A DNA stretch of 64,000 nt from contig JAHPZE010000002.1 in NCBI GenBank assembly GCA_019058365.1, positions 186,001 to 250,000 on the forward strand, written 5' to 3'. Source of the DNA: Promethearchaeota archaeon (GTDB lineage: Archaea; Asgardarchaeota; Lokiarchaeia; Sigyniarchaeales; SOKP01). A program made the position numbers and the translations under genes. The notes under the pieces were generated by a model. It worked only from the letters and a program-made list of their open reading frames with translations. It searched no databases and had not been told where the DNA came from. Shown piece after piece: positions 8,986 to 18,614 of this stretch; the first letter of the stretch is position 1; the number at the start of each line of letters is the position of its first letter.

Positions 8986-9783
8986 GTGCCAGAAAAAGAA
9001 AATTCTTCAGAGGAAATAATTGAAGAAGATTCAATAGAAGAGTTAGAAAATATAGCAAATCATGATCTTTTAAAAAATATTAGTAATAAATATGCTATTT
9101 TTGCGAAAGGGTTAGTTAAAGATTATGAAATTGGGGACTTTATTGTTCGAGCTGTTGATAATATCTCTCTATCAATAGAAAATGGACAATTTTTAGTTAT
9201 TAAAGGTCCTAGCGGTGCTGGTAAAACTTCACTATTAAATCTATTAGGAGGATTAGATTCACCAAATAAAGGGGTAATTTACAACTTTGGTGTAAAAATC
9301 TCAAATATGAAAGAAGAATCATTAGCAACTTGGCGATTATTAAATTCTGGATTTATATTTCAAAATTACAATCTCATTAGCACTCTTACTGCTGAGGAAA
9401 ACGTCATGTTTCCAATGAGTCTTTCAGGTGTTGCTTTTAAAAAACAAAGAGAACGTGCAACAGAATTATTGTCAAAAATGAGTCTTGATGATCGAAGGGA
9501 GCATTTACCGTTTCAATTATCTGCGGGTGAACAGCAAAGGGTTGCAATAGCAAGAGCATTAGCAAATGATCCCCCTATGATTATTGCTGATGAGCCAACA
9601 GCAAATTTAGATAAAAAGACTAGCAAGTTTATTAGAGATCTTTTTAGAGAATTAAAAAATAATATTAGAACAATTATCATCGCAACTCATGATGATTTTT
9701 TAATAGGTTTGGCTGATAGAGTTATTACTTTTGATGAGGGGAAAATTATTAAAGAAGAAATACTATCGGAAAAGGAAATTTAG
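8986..9783 (+). CDS. ABC transporter ATPase, LolD/MacB type
   Basis: The 265-residue ATPase has Walker A GPSGAGKTS, a Q-loop FQNYNLI, a slightly altered signature LSAGEQQR and Walker B IIADEPTANLD, in the order of the LolD/FtsE/MacB subfamily. An acidic N-terminal extension of about 35 residues (rich in Glu) precedes the core. The start is GTG at 8986. The next gene encodes a FtsX-type permease 15 bases downstream, so the pair forms a mechanotransmission-type ABC system acting at the cytoplasmic membrane. The substrate is unknown; family members move lipoproteins, peptides or drugs, or regulate other membrane enzymes. Confidence 0.92.
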   Translation: MPEKENSSEEIIEEDSIEELENIANHDLLKNISNKYAIFAKGLVKDYEIGDFIVRAVDNISLSIENGQFLVIKGPSGAGKTSLLNLLGGLDSPNKGVIYNFGVKISNMKEESLATWRLLNSGFIFQNYNLISTLTAEENVMFPMSLSGVAFKKQRERATELLSKMSLDDRREHLPFQLSAGEQQRVAIARALANDPPMIIADEPTANLDKKTSKFIRDLFRELKNNIRTIIIATHDDFLIGLADRVITFDEGKIIKEEILSEKEI

Positions 9784-9798
9784 GAATTAGAAAACAAT

Positions 9799-11706
9799 AT
9801 GACCTCCCTTGATTTTGCGCTGAAAGACCTTTACCGGAAAAGACAGACAAATTATCCATTTCTATTAATAATGTCAATTATCATAGCACTTACAGAGTTT
9901 TTAATTTATTTTACATCATCTTTAGGATTAAATATATTTATTCAAACAACATTTGTGAATAACTATTATTTCTCTGGAGGAATTAGCATAGTCTATAAAC
10001 AGTTCAATACTCTAATTCAGATATTACTAGTAATCTTAGCAATCGCAATAGTAATTACTGTAACAACCACACTAGTTATTTCTAAAAAAAGAGACATCGC
10101 TATTATGAAATCATTAGGTACTCTCCCCAAAAAGTTATATAGTTTTTATTTACTCGAAGTCTATGTTTTATATTTTATTGGATTTTTATTTGGATTGATT
10201 CTAGGATTAATAGCATTTGGAATATTTGCTCTAATTATGAGTTTTTTTAAATTTCCTTTAGTAATACAAATTGATTTAGTATACACTCCTATTTTATTTT
10301 TTTCTTGTATTCTAGGAATTTTCTTTATAACTGGTTATACTCTTAGGAAAATAGGGAAGCAAAATATAATTAGAACTTTCTCAAAGGATATACCTTATAA
10401 TTATGATGCTTCTAAGCGATTTTCAATTATCCCAAAATGGTTAATCTCAATAGGATTTAATATCAAAATTGCTGTGGTTAATACAGTGAGGAAAAAAGGA
10501 GAATTCAAGCGTTATTTAATACTATTTTCTATAATTGGATTGATGATCTTTACGTTAGGTTTGGGGTCAATTGTTTTAAAGACATCATCTCAAAATTGGA
10601 TTTATAAGTCTCAGGGTGAAAATATAGTAATAATTGGACATAAAGATGTTATTCATAATTATTCACTAATGTATAAGATGTTTTCTGATCCTAATATATT
10701 AATAGATGAAAGTAATATTGATTTTACAGCTTCAGATTATTTATTTAATATGAGTGATCTTAGTGAGTTGTATGATATTGAAGAAATCGAAAAAATTGAT
10801 GAACGATTAATAAATTTTTATGATGTAGAAGAAATTCCCGGGATTCATATTAACGATGACGATTCATATACAATTGTTGGACAACATAGAAGAGAAAACA
10901 TTCCTCTAATTGGTGTTAATCCTGATAGTGTAATTCAAAATTTTGAGATTGAAGGACGGTTTTTTACTGAAGAGGATGCTTACGATAATATAACTATAGG
11001 AGATGGCTTGGCTTACAATCTTTTCGAGCATGCGTTAGATCAGAGTTTAAGACTTACTTCGTTAGGACCAACATTCCATATTAGTGGAGTTGTCATTGAT
11101 AGCTTTTATTCTGGATGGGCTGGCTATGTAGGATTGAATATTATCCAGCAAGCACTTAATTTGTCAACAGAAATTAATCTTGTATTATTAAAATTAAGAG
11201 ATGGAGCATATAATATAATAAGAAATACACTTGAAAATATATCAAATAGTATTGGTGAAAATTTCACTTACTTAAAATTAGATGAAACCTTCCAAAGGAA
11301 TTTAAATTATTTTAATTATTTATCGATCTACCCAATTTCATTAATTCTAGTGATTTCAATACTGACTATATTATCATTATATAATTATCAGAAAGCAGGG
11401 ATAATGGAGAAAGCAAAAGATTTTCTAATTATGCGTGCAGTTGGTTCAAAAACTAGATCCTTGAAAAAGATACTTTTTTTAGAGTCATTATTTATTCTAT
11501 TACCATCTTTACTTATAAGTTTAGCAATAGGAATGATAATAAATTCTTTATTTCTGTTCAGCCGAGCCTATTTACCTCCCTTATATATTCCTTTCATAGT
11601 TTTTATGATTTTATTCGTAATATTTCTCAGCTTTAACTTTTTAAGTCTTTTTCCAATTATAAAAAAAATAAACAATTTTTCTATTAAAGATTTTAATATG
11701 TATTAA
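9799..11706 (+). CDS. FtsX/MacB-family ABC permease
   Basis: The 635-residue membrane protein has a helix near 17-40, two or three helices at about 70-180, a repeat entry at about 240 followed by a large extracytoplasmic domain (about 265-500), and three C-terminal helices from about 510 to 625. ISKKRDIAIMKSLGT and a second copy, FLIMRAVGSKT, are the coupling-helix signatures of FtsX domains, so both FtsX halves lie in one chain. It pairs with the ATPase upstream (15-base gap). The external domain is not recognisable. Confidence 0.9.
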   Translation: MTSLDFALKDLYRKRQTNYPFLLIMSIIIALTEFLIYFTSSLGLNIFIQTTFVNNYYFSGGISIVYKQFNTLIQILLVILAIAIVITVTTTLVISKKRDIAIMKSLGTLPKKLYSFYLLEVYVLYFIGFLFGLILGLIAFGIFALIMSFFKFPLVIQIDLVYTPILFFSCILGIFFITGYTLRKIGKQNIIRTFSKDIPYNYDASKRFSIIPKWLISIGFNIKIAVVNTVRKKGEFKRYLILFSIIGLMIFTLGLGSIVLKTSSQNWIYKSQGENIVIIGHKDVIHNYSLMYKMFSDPNILIDESNIDFTASDYLFNMSDLSELYDIEEIEKIDERLINFYDVEEIPGIHINDDDSYTIVGQHRRENIPLIGVNPDSVIQNFEIEGRFFTEEDAYDNITIGDGLAYNLFEHALDQSLRLTSLGPTFHISGVVIDSFYSGWAGYVGLNIIQQALNLSTEINLVLLKLRDGAYNIIRNTLENISNSIGENFTYLKLDETFQRNLNYFNYLSIYPISLILVISILTILSLYNYQKAGIMEKAKDFLIMRAVGSKTRSLKKILFLESLFILLPSLLISLAIGMIINSLFLFSRAYLPPLYIPFIVFMILFVIFLSFNFLSLFPIIKKINNFSIKDFNMY

Positions 11707-11808
11707 TGAATTTTTTTAGATTATTAGAAAATGATAATATGGATACGACATTAATAAGTTAAATTTTAATTTCTAAAATTGTATTAATAAATTAATTTCT
11801 AATAAAAT

Positions 11809-11814
11809 GGTGAT
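11809..11814 (+). promoter_or_regulatory. Archaeal Shine-Dalgarno GGTGAT
   Basis: GGTGAT ends eight bases before the ATG at 11823 and is an exact complement of the conserved archaeal 16S rRNA 3' end (ATCACC). It supports the start of the coiled-coil gene and shows which ribosome-binding core is used in this genome. Confidence 0.65.
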
Positions 11815-11822
11815 TCTTCTCT

Positions 11823-13133
11823 ATGACTGAAGATGCTTTAAAAAATAAAATCAGAGAATTAGAGTTAGAATTAAAGAAAAAAGATCAAGAGATCGAACAT
11901 CTTGATGATATTATTGAAGAACTCCAAGATAAAATTATGGAATTAGAGGATCTTAAAAAATTAGAAGACGGAGCGACAAAAAAAAGTAAAAAAATACAAG
12001 CTGCAGAATCAAGATTTGCATATGAACTCGAAGAAAAAGATAGACAAATACGTGAATTAAAAAACAATATGGGTTTTTTAAGAAAAGAGAAAGTACAACT
12101 TCAACAAGAAGTAGAAAGAATGAAATCCGAGACAGACTCATCCGTAATTAGAGTCGAAGATTTAAGAAGTAAATCACCACTAAATGTCTTGGTAAAAGAT
12201 TTACAAGAAAAAGTGAATAAACAAAGTTCAATAATTAATAAATTAATGTCTAAAAATATTACTAGTGAAGATTTTGGTGAAAAATTGATTCAAAAAGACG
12301 AAGAAATTGAAATTTTAAGATTAGAAATCACAGAGTTAAATCAAAAATTAAAAGATCTTAGTTCTCCATCTGAAAAAAGTAGCAATTCAATAGCTAAAAG
12401 ACTAATCGAAGATCTTCAAAATCAATTAACCAAGGCAAAAAAACAAGTAGTTGAATTAAAACAAAAACTTGAAAAATCTGATAAAAATAAAAAACAAGAA
12501 AAAGATAGTCCTAAAATCCAAGATTTTAAAAAAGAAATCAATAGATTAAAAGAAAAACTCGAAGGAAAAAGCAATGAAAATAAGGTTTTAAAAGAGGAAA
12601 TTATCGCTTTAAAAAAATTTGAAATTACCGAGAAGTTTGAACAAAATGAGAGCCCTTCTGATGACATGATCAAAGCATTAAAAGAAGATCTCCAAACTAA
12701 GCTAAACAAATCAAAAATGCAGATTAAAGCACTTCAAGAGCAACTTGAAAAATTTAAGACGGGAAAACCGTTAGACTCGGGTGAATCTCAAAAAGACCTG
12801 GAAGGTAAATTAAAAATGCAAAGAGAGATGGCAAGCTTTCTTCAAAAACAACTAGAAACAAAAGAAGGAGAAATTGAAACAATTAAAAATGAAGCTGTAC
12901 AAATAAAAGCAAAATACAGGCAATTAGAAACTCAATCTGGAATAAAAGATCAAAAACTTAGTGAATTACAAAACCAGATAGATAGTCTTAATATTCTAAC
13001 GCAAATTCATCCTAAAAAGGAAGATCCTGACCTAGCGTTGAGAATCAGAGAGCTTAAGAATAAAGTTGATAATCTTAGAAAACTTAATAATGAACAAAGA
13101 TTAGAGATTTCTCAGTTAAGAAAAAAAATCTAA
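11823..13133 (+). CDS. Long coiled-coil protein
   Basis: The 436-residue protein consists almost wholly of charged heptad repeats (for example IRELELELKKKDQEIEHLDD at the start and LKNKVDNLRKLNNEQRLEIS at the end), with no transmembrane segment or globular domain. Such proteins act as spacers or scaffolds. It follows the ABC transporter and is seven bases upstream of the RNase Z gene, so the two are likely co-transcribed. I do not assign a function; general SMC- or Rad50-like similarity would come from composition and is not evidence of homology. Confidence 0.8.
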   Translation: MTEDALKNKIRELELELKKKDQEIEHLDDIIEELQDKIMELEDLKKLEDGATKKSKKIQAAESRFAYELEEKDRQIRELKNNMGFLRKEKVQLQQEVERMKSETDSSVIRVEDLRSKSPLNVLVKDLQEKVNKQSSIINKLMSKNITSEDFGEKLIQKDEEIEILRLEITELNQKLKDLSSPSEKSSNSIAKRLIEDLQNQLTKAKKQVVELKQKLEKSDKNKKQEKDSPKIQDFKKEINRLKEKLEGKSNENKVLKEEIIALKKFEITEKFEQNESPSDDMIKALKEDLQTKLNKSKMQIKALQEQLEKFKTGKPLDSGESQKDLEGKLKMQREMASFLQKQLETKEGEIETIKNEAVQIKAKYRQLETQSGIKDQKLSELQNQIDSLNILTQIHPKKEDPDLALRIRELKNKVDNLRKLNNEQRLEISQLRKKI

Positions 13134-13140
13134 ATCTATT

Positions 13141-14121
13141 ATGGAATTAATTATTTTAGGAAGTGCTGCTGCAATTCCTATTAAAAATCGTAATTTATCC
13201 TCTATAGCTATTAAATTTAAAAATCAGACTTTAATATTTGACTGTGGGGAAGATTTCCAGCGGAAATTTGCTGAAGCTTCTCTAAAATTTAATAAGCCAT
13301 TGAAGATCTTTATAACACATTTTCATGGAGATCATATTATTGGACTCCCCGGATTTTTATTTCGATTGAGTTTAAATGATAGAACTGCACCAATGATGAT
13401 TTTTGGACCTCGAAATCTTTTTCTCTATTTATTTCTCCATAAAAAAATTCTCGGATTAAAGGCAAATTATCCTATTACTATTTTTGAGATTGACCATCTA
13501 AATAATGAATTAATTGAGTTTGAGGGATTAGATTCAGAAGAACCAAAAAGAACAATTAAGATTAATGATAATATCATTTTCGATTCCAAATCATTTTCCA
13601 TGAAATATGCTTTAGTGGAACACTCAATAATTACATTTGCATATGCTTTTGTTGAAAAACCTCGTTATGGTAAATTTAACCCAATTAGGGCTAAAGATCT
13701 AAATATTCCTGAAGGTAATCTCTGGAAAACACTCCAAGAAGGAGAAGTTATTGAAATTAATGGAAAAATTATTGATCCCGTTAAAGAGGGAATTATCAGT
13801 CCAAAAAAACCGGGAAGAAAAATAACTTACTCTGGAGATATGAAACCGAGCAATTCTCTAATAGATTTAGGAAAAGATTCTGATATTTTAATTCATGAAG
13901 CAACTTTCGCAAAAGCATTAGCAAAAATAGCTGAAGATAAAAAACACTCAACTTCAATTGACGCAGCAAATGATGCAAAAAAAATGAATGCAAAACAATT
14001 AATTCTCACTCATATTTCTTCACGATACCAAGAAGATGCTATAAAATTACTAGAAGAAGCTAAAGAAATTTTCCCAAATACCGTTTTAGCTGAAGATTTA
14101 TTACGAATTACATTAAAGTAA
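13141..14121 (+). CDS. rnz: Ribonuclease Z (tRNA 3' endonuclease)
   Basis: A 326-residue metallo-beta-lactamase protein with ITHFHGDHIIGLPG (His60, His62, Asp64, His65), the SGDMKP aspartate, HEATF and LTHISSRY, all hallmarks of the RNase Z/ELAC1 family. The enzyme removes 3' trailers from pre-tRNA. This is the usual short-form length. It begins seven bases after the stop of the coiled-coil gene, so both are probably on one transcript. The two tRNA genes in this window would be substrates. Confidence 0.95.
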   Translation: MELIILGSAAAIPIKNRNLSSIAIKFKNQTLIFDCGEDFQRKFAEASLKFNKPLKIFITHFHGDHIIGLPGFLFRLSLNDRTAPMMIFGPRNLFLYLFLHKKILGLKANYPITIFEIDHLNNELIEFEGLDSEEPKRTIKINDNIIFDSKSFSMKYALVEHSIITFAYAFVEKPRYGKFNPIRAKDLNIPEGNLWKTLQEGEVIEINGKIIDPVKEGIISPKKPGRKITYSGDMKPSNSLIDLGKDSDILIHEATFAKALAKIAEDKKHSTSIDAANDAKKMNAKQLILTHISSRYQEDAIKLLEEAKEIFPNTVLAEDLLRITLK

Positions 14122-14443
14122 CAGTTTTATAGAACCAAATCATAATATCTATTATAAATCTAAATTAAGGATTAATTTTGGTTAATATTCTACAAGACAT
14201 TTGGAATGTGACTCAGAATGATATAGTGTTTTATAACCGTGTCTTTAATCACACTATTAATGAATAACTATTTGATTATTAATAACTTTTTTTTAAATAA
14301 ACTTTTTTAAATCAAATAAATACAGTAAAATTTTCAATAAATCATTGGAAATACGTAACATAATTAACACATCATTCATTTTCTTAAATAGTTCAATATG
14401 AACTGAAAAAAAAATTTAATTTATGTAAAAATTGGTTTTAAAA
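14122..14443. other. Intergenic and 5' leader of the cold-shock gene
   Basis: About 320 AT-rich bases without a coding frame. A seven-base inverted repeat (ATAGTGT 14223-14229 and ACACTAT 14251-14257) lies about 190 bases before the cold-shock gene. Cold-shock genes in bacteria often have long regulated leaders; whether this leader is transcribed cannot be told from sequence. Confidence 0.35.
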
Positions 14444-14686
14444 TTGACCGAAGGTACAGTTAAATGGTTTAATAACCGTAAAGGTTATGGATTTATAGCA
14501 ACTGAAGAAGAAGGAGATATATTCGTTCATCACAGTGCCATTGTTAAGAAGAGTGATGAATATGCCTCGTTAAATGAAAATGATAAAGTAGAATTTGAGA
14601 TCACTCAAGGTGATAAAGGTCCTGCTGCAAGTAAAGTAGTAGTAACTGAAGCCGCTCCTGCTCAAGTTCGAGATTTTCGATATTAA
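14444..14686 (+). CDS. Cold-shock domain protein (CspA family)
   Basis: About 80 residues with GTVKWFN, RNP1 KGYGFI and RNP2 DIFVHH, the nucleic-acid-binding motifs of the cold-shock fold. It should bind single-stranded RNA or DNA and act as an RNA chaperone. Two TTG starts are possible (14432 and 14444); the second gives the family's usual short N-terminus before GTVKWFN and has GGTT upstream. CspA-type proteins are patchy in archaea, so gene transfer from bacteria at some point is plausible. It is followed by convergent aIF1A. Confidence 0.92.
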   Translation: MTEGTVKWFNNRKGYGFIATEEEGDIFVHHSAIVKKSDEYASLNENDKVEFEITQGDKGPAASKVVVTEAAPAQVRDFRY

Positions 14687-14814
14687 ACTTCTTTTTGTTA
14701 CAAATCAATAAAATATAATAATATTTAATAAGTAGTAGGTAGTAATTAGTAAGACCTTGTTTTGCGATTGTTATCGAATCTTATCTTTTTTTTATTTCTT
14801 AAAAAAAAATTTTT

Positions 14815-15207
14815 TTAGAAGAGGGGGATGTTATTAATGTCCAAACTTTTAGGAATTCTTTTATTACGTTCTAAATAAGAAACTTCATGTCGTAAATATC
14901 TCCAAGATATTTCGCATTTCTCTAATTTACCATCAACTGACGTTTCAAATTCCCAAGGATTAATTACAATTAAGTCCCCTTTTCTTATCCACACTCTTTT
15001 TTTAATTTTCCCTCGGATTCTCCCAATACGGCGTTTTCCATCTTCACAATAAACACCCATCCTTTCTTGGCCAAATATCTCAACAACCCGCGCAAACATT
15101 TCTCCGTTCTTTCTATAAGGCATTTTTACTCTCGATACTGTTGGGGTTGGAGCGGGAGTGAAACTCCTCCGTCCTTTTTTTTGTTGGTTTTTTTTCATCT
15201 TAGGCAT
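14815..15207 (-). CDS. Translation initiation factor 1A (aIF1A)
   Basis: The 130-residue protein carries the OB-fold of eIF1A: PYRKNGEMFARVVEIFGQER, then VYCEDGKRRIGRIRGK and IRKGDLIVINPWEF, with a basic N-terminal tail. It binds the A site of the small ribosomal subunit during initiation. An N-terminal stretch with repeated Pro and Thr (TPAPTPTVS) is somewhat longer than usual. It is a single gene, convergent with the cold-shock gene. Confidence 0.95.
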   Translation of the reverse strand: MPKMKKNQQKKGRRSFTPAPTPTVSRVKMPYRKNGEMFARVVEIFGQERMGVYCEDGKRRIGRIRGKIKKRVWIRKGDLIVINPWEFETSVDGKLEKCEISWRYLRHEVSYLERNKRIPKSLDINNIPLF

Positions 15208-15663
15208 ATATATTCTACTCTTTAGTTTTTCTAGCTAGTTACTATTATAAATCCGATTTACTATAAATGTAAAGAATTATACTTTTATTTGAAGTTAAAA
15301 TCGGAATATGCTTCGCATAAAACTCGCAAGGTGCGAATTGAAAATTTAAAATTCAGTTAAATTTAAAACATATCTTTATAATTTAATAGGATAATAATTA
15401 CTTCTTTTTAGGTTTTTCTAAATCATTTAAAATATTCATAATATAAACCGAAAAGTAAATGAAAGAACAGACTATATGTCGGAGTGCTGATGGAAAAGTG
15501 AAACTATTAACTCTATACGATTAATTAATATCTCGATTGAGAATAACACACAATGCTATTTACGTGGAAAATGGGTTTATATAATGAAAATTGAATTAAA
15601 AGATTATAGCACTCTATTTTTATTAAAAAGAGGATTACAAAAAAATCCATTTTAATTAATGAT
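15208..15663. other. Intergenic, two short hairpins
   Basis: No gene of coding quality is visible in these 456 bases. Two adjacent small hairpins stand out because they are GC-richer than the surroundings: TATGC/GCATA at 15307-15319 and TCGCA/TGCGA at 15324-15336, each with a three-base loop. They lie about 100 bases upstream of aIF1A (which reads away from them) and could be part of its promoter region or a small RNA. Confidence 0.35.
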
Positions 15664-15882
15664 CTAAATCCCGCCGGCGATATGGGGAAGGATAACCACT
15701 TCTGATTGCTCATTGATAACGGTATCGGGTGTAGCCTTCTTTCCATCCACTAGAATTCCAAAGTACTTATTTTCTAATTTAAGTTCTTGTAGTAGGTCAG
15801 CTACAGTCATTGTTTTTTCTGGTTTGAACATTTCATACAAGCCAGTATCTAATAATTCAGAAATTTGTTTTATAACAATCAC
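15664..15882 (-). CDS. ThiS/MoaD-like ubiquitin-fold sulfur carrier with Gly-Gly-Ile tail
   Basis: A 72-residue protein with the beta-grasp pattern of ThiS/MoaD/SAMP proteins: TMTVADLLQELKLENKYFGI, then VDGKKATPDTVINEQSEVVI and a C-terminal PHIAGGI. The diglycine (Gly70-Gly71) is where E1-like enzymes adenylate the carrier, but a single Ile72 follows it, so processing would be needed. The E1 partner is not adjacent. It may serve thiamine, molybdopterin or tRNA thiolation, or act as a protein modifier. The length fits a MoaD/ThiS carrier. The ATG at 15880-15882 is a clear start. Confidence 0.8.
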   Translation of the reverse strand: MIVIKQISELLDTGLYEMFKPEKTMTVADLLQELKLENKYFGILVDGKKATPDTVINEQSEVVILPHIAGGI

Positions 15883-16049
15883 CTACATTTTTTTATTATT
15901 AATAATATACACGTTATACTATTTAATATTATTCCTTTATAAAAAGTCGTTTCAGAATGCTGTGAATTCTTGTTTTTGAACCAATTATTGCATTTATTTT
16001 AGTGTTTCTAAATAGATTTTCATTTTAAAGAAAACTGAATAGAAAAATT

Positions 16050-17786
16050 ATGGGTTTTAAACAAAAACCAATTTTTTTTATTTTTACATTACTTTCTATA
16101 AATAGACTTTACTTAGTTCGAGGAGATTATAAAATTATTGAAGAAGAGGAATTCATAGATTATACAGAATATTTAGATAAGATAAGAGAATATGAATCTA
16201 AGATTAAGCAATTAACTGATCCAATAGAGAAAGAAAAGAAAATTAAAGAAATGGTCTCAGGGGCTATTAATTTCTCTAATGAAATTGTTGAATCTGGAGA
16301 ATATTTTGAAGCAGGCGAATTTCTTTTCTCTGTTGCTGAAATAATGGAAAGTCTTGATTTTTCAGAAGCACTCAAATTATATAAGCAAATTATTGAACTC
16401 TATAAAAAATTAATTATTGATTATAAGCTTCAAGCGAAATTACATGAGATTGCTGAGTTATACTTACGAATAGCAGACATTTATCATGATAAAATAGTAG
16501 ATTTACATTCTGAAAAAAAAAATATATTGAATAGTATAAAATTTCTAAAGCAGGAAAGTAAACTTTTAAAGGAGTTCAATGAAACCAGAAAACTTGCCCA
16601 AAATTATCAAAATATAGCAGAATTGTTTTTAAAATTTTCAGATTATATGAATGCTATAAAATACTATGAGAAAGCTATCGCAATTTCAAAACATCATAAC
16701 TACTTTGATATGCTGTCTTTCTCTTATCAACAAATAGGATTATGTTATGAAGAAATCGATGATTATAACAAATCCCAAGATGTAATTTTGGATGGTGTTG
16801 AACACTTCTCAAATTTAGCAACTAAATATGAAGAAAAAAGTGATGGTTTAACTTTAGCTCAAATATATCAGATATTAAAGAATCTTTATCACATTTTGGA
16901 TAAAGCGGATCAATATACTATTTTCTCCAAGAAAGAAGCTGGAGCGTATATAGATCTAGCAGAAACTATAGAAAAAAATAAAGAAAACTTTCATAAAATT
17001 GCACGATATTACCGAGGTGCTGCGTTATGTTATCAAGACATTCAAAATAATTTAATTGAATGTGCTTCTTGTTTTGTATTAGCTGGAAATTTTTCAGAAA
17101 AAATTGAGGATTTTAACCAAGCTGCGATAAATCTTGTTGATGCAGCTAACGTATTTAAAGAATTGAAAAATTTTGATATGGCTTATAAACATTATGTTAA
17201 AGCAGGAGATAATTTTTGGAAAATTGGAAGTATAAACGAGTCCACAGAGAGTTATTTAAACGCCTATGATATCGCTATCGAAGGTGAATTAGAATTTAAC
17301 AGATTTGGGATTTTTAATCAAATAATTAGAGGATTAAATAAGATTGCTGAAGAAGGATTAAAAAATAAGCAATTTTTTACTGCTGCAACCCTTATTTTAG
17401 AAAGCATAAAATTTTATGAACAACTGGATACCGCAAAGGATTATCTTTTGAGAGAAATGGTTAATAATCTTTATCGCTACTATTATAGAGCTGCTAACCT
17501 TAAAAATATTGGCCATTCTCACATAGTTCAAAGCTATGTTCTCGCTTCCATCTCATGTATATTAAATGGAAATTTAGAAAAAGCATGGGAAATTATCTCT
17601 GAAATTGAAACCGAAGGGAACACAATTAGAAAATTCAAGGAAATTATAAGAATAATGATTGAACAAGTTTCCGAAGGGAAAGAAGTAGGATTAGAAGTTT
17701 TCCCCTACAATTTAAGAAGGTTAATAGAAAGCTCTGAAGAAATAACATTTCTTTTGAAATTATTTAAAGGATTTAAAATAATATAA
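16050..17786 (+). CDS. TPR / alpha-SNAP-like repeat protein
   Basis: The 578-residue protein is built of helical tetratricopeptide-type repeats from about residue 75 to 480 (for example YQNIAELFLKFSDYMNAIKY and YQQIGLCYEEIDDYNKSQDV). The spacing of helices with repeated A..Y..AA..Y resembles soluble NSF attachment proteins; I note this only as a structural resemblance. The first 25 residues include a hydrophobic run (FFIFTLLS) and may be a mis-called start. Asgard genomes are rich in such repeat proteins. It is a single gene in front of a HAD phosphatase. Confidence 0.7.
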   Translation: MGFKQKPIFFIFTLLSINRLYLVRGDYKIIEEEEFIDYTEYLDKIREYESKIKQLTDPIEKEKKIKEMVSGAINFSNEIVESGEYFEAGEFLFSVAEIMESLDFSEALKLYKQIIELYKKLIIDYKLQAKLHEIAELYLRIADIYHDKIVDLHSEKKNILNSIKFLKQESKLLKEFNETRKLAQNYQNIAELFLKFSDYMNAIKYYEKAIAISKHHNYFDMLSFSYQQIGLCYEEIDDYNKSQDVILDGVEHFSNLATKYEEKSDGLTLAQIYQILKNLYHILDKADQYTIFSKKEAGAYIDLAETIEKNKENFHKIARYYRGAALCYQDIQNNLIECASCFVLAGNFSEKIEDFNQAAINLVDAANVFKELKNFDMAYKHYVKAGDNFWKIGSINESTESYLNAYDIAIEGELEFNRFGIFNQIIRGLNKIAEEGLKNKQFFTAATLILESIKFYEQLDTAKDYLLREMVNNLYRYYYRAANLKNIGHSHIVQSYVLASISCILNGNLEKAWEIISEIETEGNTIRKFKEIIRIMIEQVSEGKEVGLEVFPYNLRRLIESSEEITFLLKLFKGFKII

Positions 17787-17877
17787 ACCTACAATTTTGT
17801 ATAGTTTAATTGGATGGTTTATAAAGCTTAAATATTTAAAATGAATCCCTTATTTTAATTATAAGACTTTAAGAATA

Positions 17878-18546
17878 ATGAAAGTTAAGAAAAGTAAAAA
17901 TATCGTTTTAAGTTTCGACCTGGATAATACTTTAATTAATAACAGGGATGGCATTGTAGCTTCATTTAATTATGCATTAAATAAACATAACTTACCTATA
18001 TTGGAGAAAACAGAAATAGAACATATGATTGGAACGCCTTTAAATGAAATGTTTGATAGTGTCTCCAACTATGACTCTTCAAAATTAGTTATTGCGTTTA
18101 GAGAATATTATGGGACAAAAGGCATTTATCAAGCAAGTGTTTTACCCGGCATTAAGTCTAAATTAAAAGAATTATATGAATTGCCCTTCACCTTAGGAAT
18201 AATAACATCAAAAAAGCAAGAAATGGCGAAGAGAATCCTTGAAATTTTAAAGATTCAGAAATATTTTGATTATATTATAGGAGAAACAGAAAATACAAAG
18301 GAATTGGGAAAACTCGATCCAAAACTCAAATTAATGTTAGAAAAGAATTACCCTGAATATTATATTATAATCATTGGGGATCATCCTAAAGATGTTATAC
18401 TTTCCAACAACTTAAACTGTCCATTCATTGGAGTATTAACAGGAAACCATTCAGCAGAGCAATTAAAAGCGATAAAAAAAGGAAAAGTACAAATAATAAA
18501 TTCAGTTAGTGATTTGACTATTGATTTAATATTATCTTTAATTTAA
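17878..18546 (+). CDS. HAD-family phosphatase (PGP/GmhB-like subfamily)
   Basis: The 222-residue protein has HAD motif I SFDLDNTLI (Asp14, Asp16), motif II IITSKK, a conserved Lys in the KLDPKLKLM segment and motif IV IIIIGDHPKDV. The cap segment between motifs I and II is helical, as in phosphoglycolate phosphatase-like members. The physiological substrate cannot be named. It reads alone, convergent with the CdhE gene. Confidence 0.88.
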   Translation: MKVKKSKNIVLSFDLDNTLINNRDGIVASFNYALNKHNLPILEKTEIEHMIGTPLNEMFDSVSNYDSSKLVIAFREYYGTKGIYQASVLPGIKSKLKELYELPFTLGIITSKKQEMAKRILEILKIQKYFDYIIGETENTKELGKLDPKLKLMLEKNYPEYYIIIIGDHPKDVILSNNLNCPFIGVLTGNHSAEQLKAIKKGKVQIINSVSDLTIDLILSLI

Positions 18547-18614
18547 ATCAGATGTTCTAATTTTAGATATCTGTAATAAAAAAGAGAAAAAAAGTAATTA
18601 TTTTTAACAACGCT

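Noticed and set aside
14223..14257. Seven-base inverted repeat upstream of the cold-shock gene as an RNA thermometer
   Set aside because: The stem is short, with a loop of 21 bases, and far from the ribosome-binding site; the evidence is too weak.
15525..15746. Minus-strand 73-codon frame overlapping the ThiS-like gene
   Set aside because: No family features; it overlaps a better supported gene in another frame.
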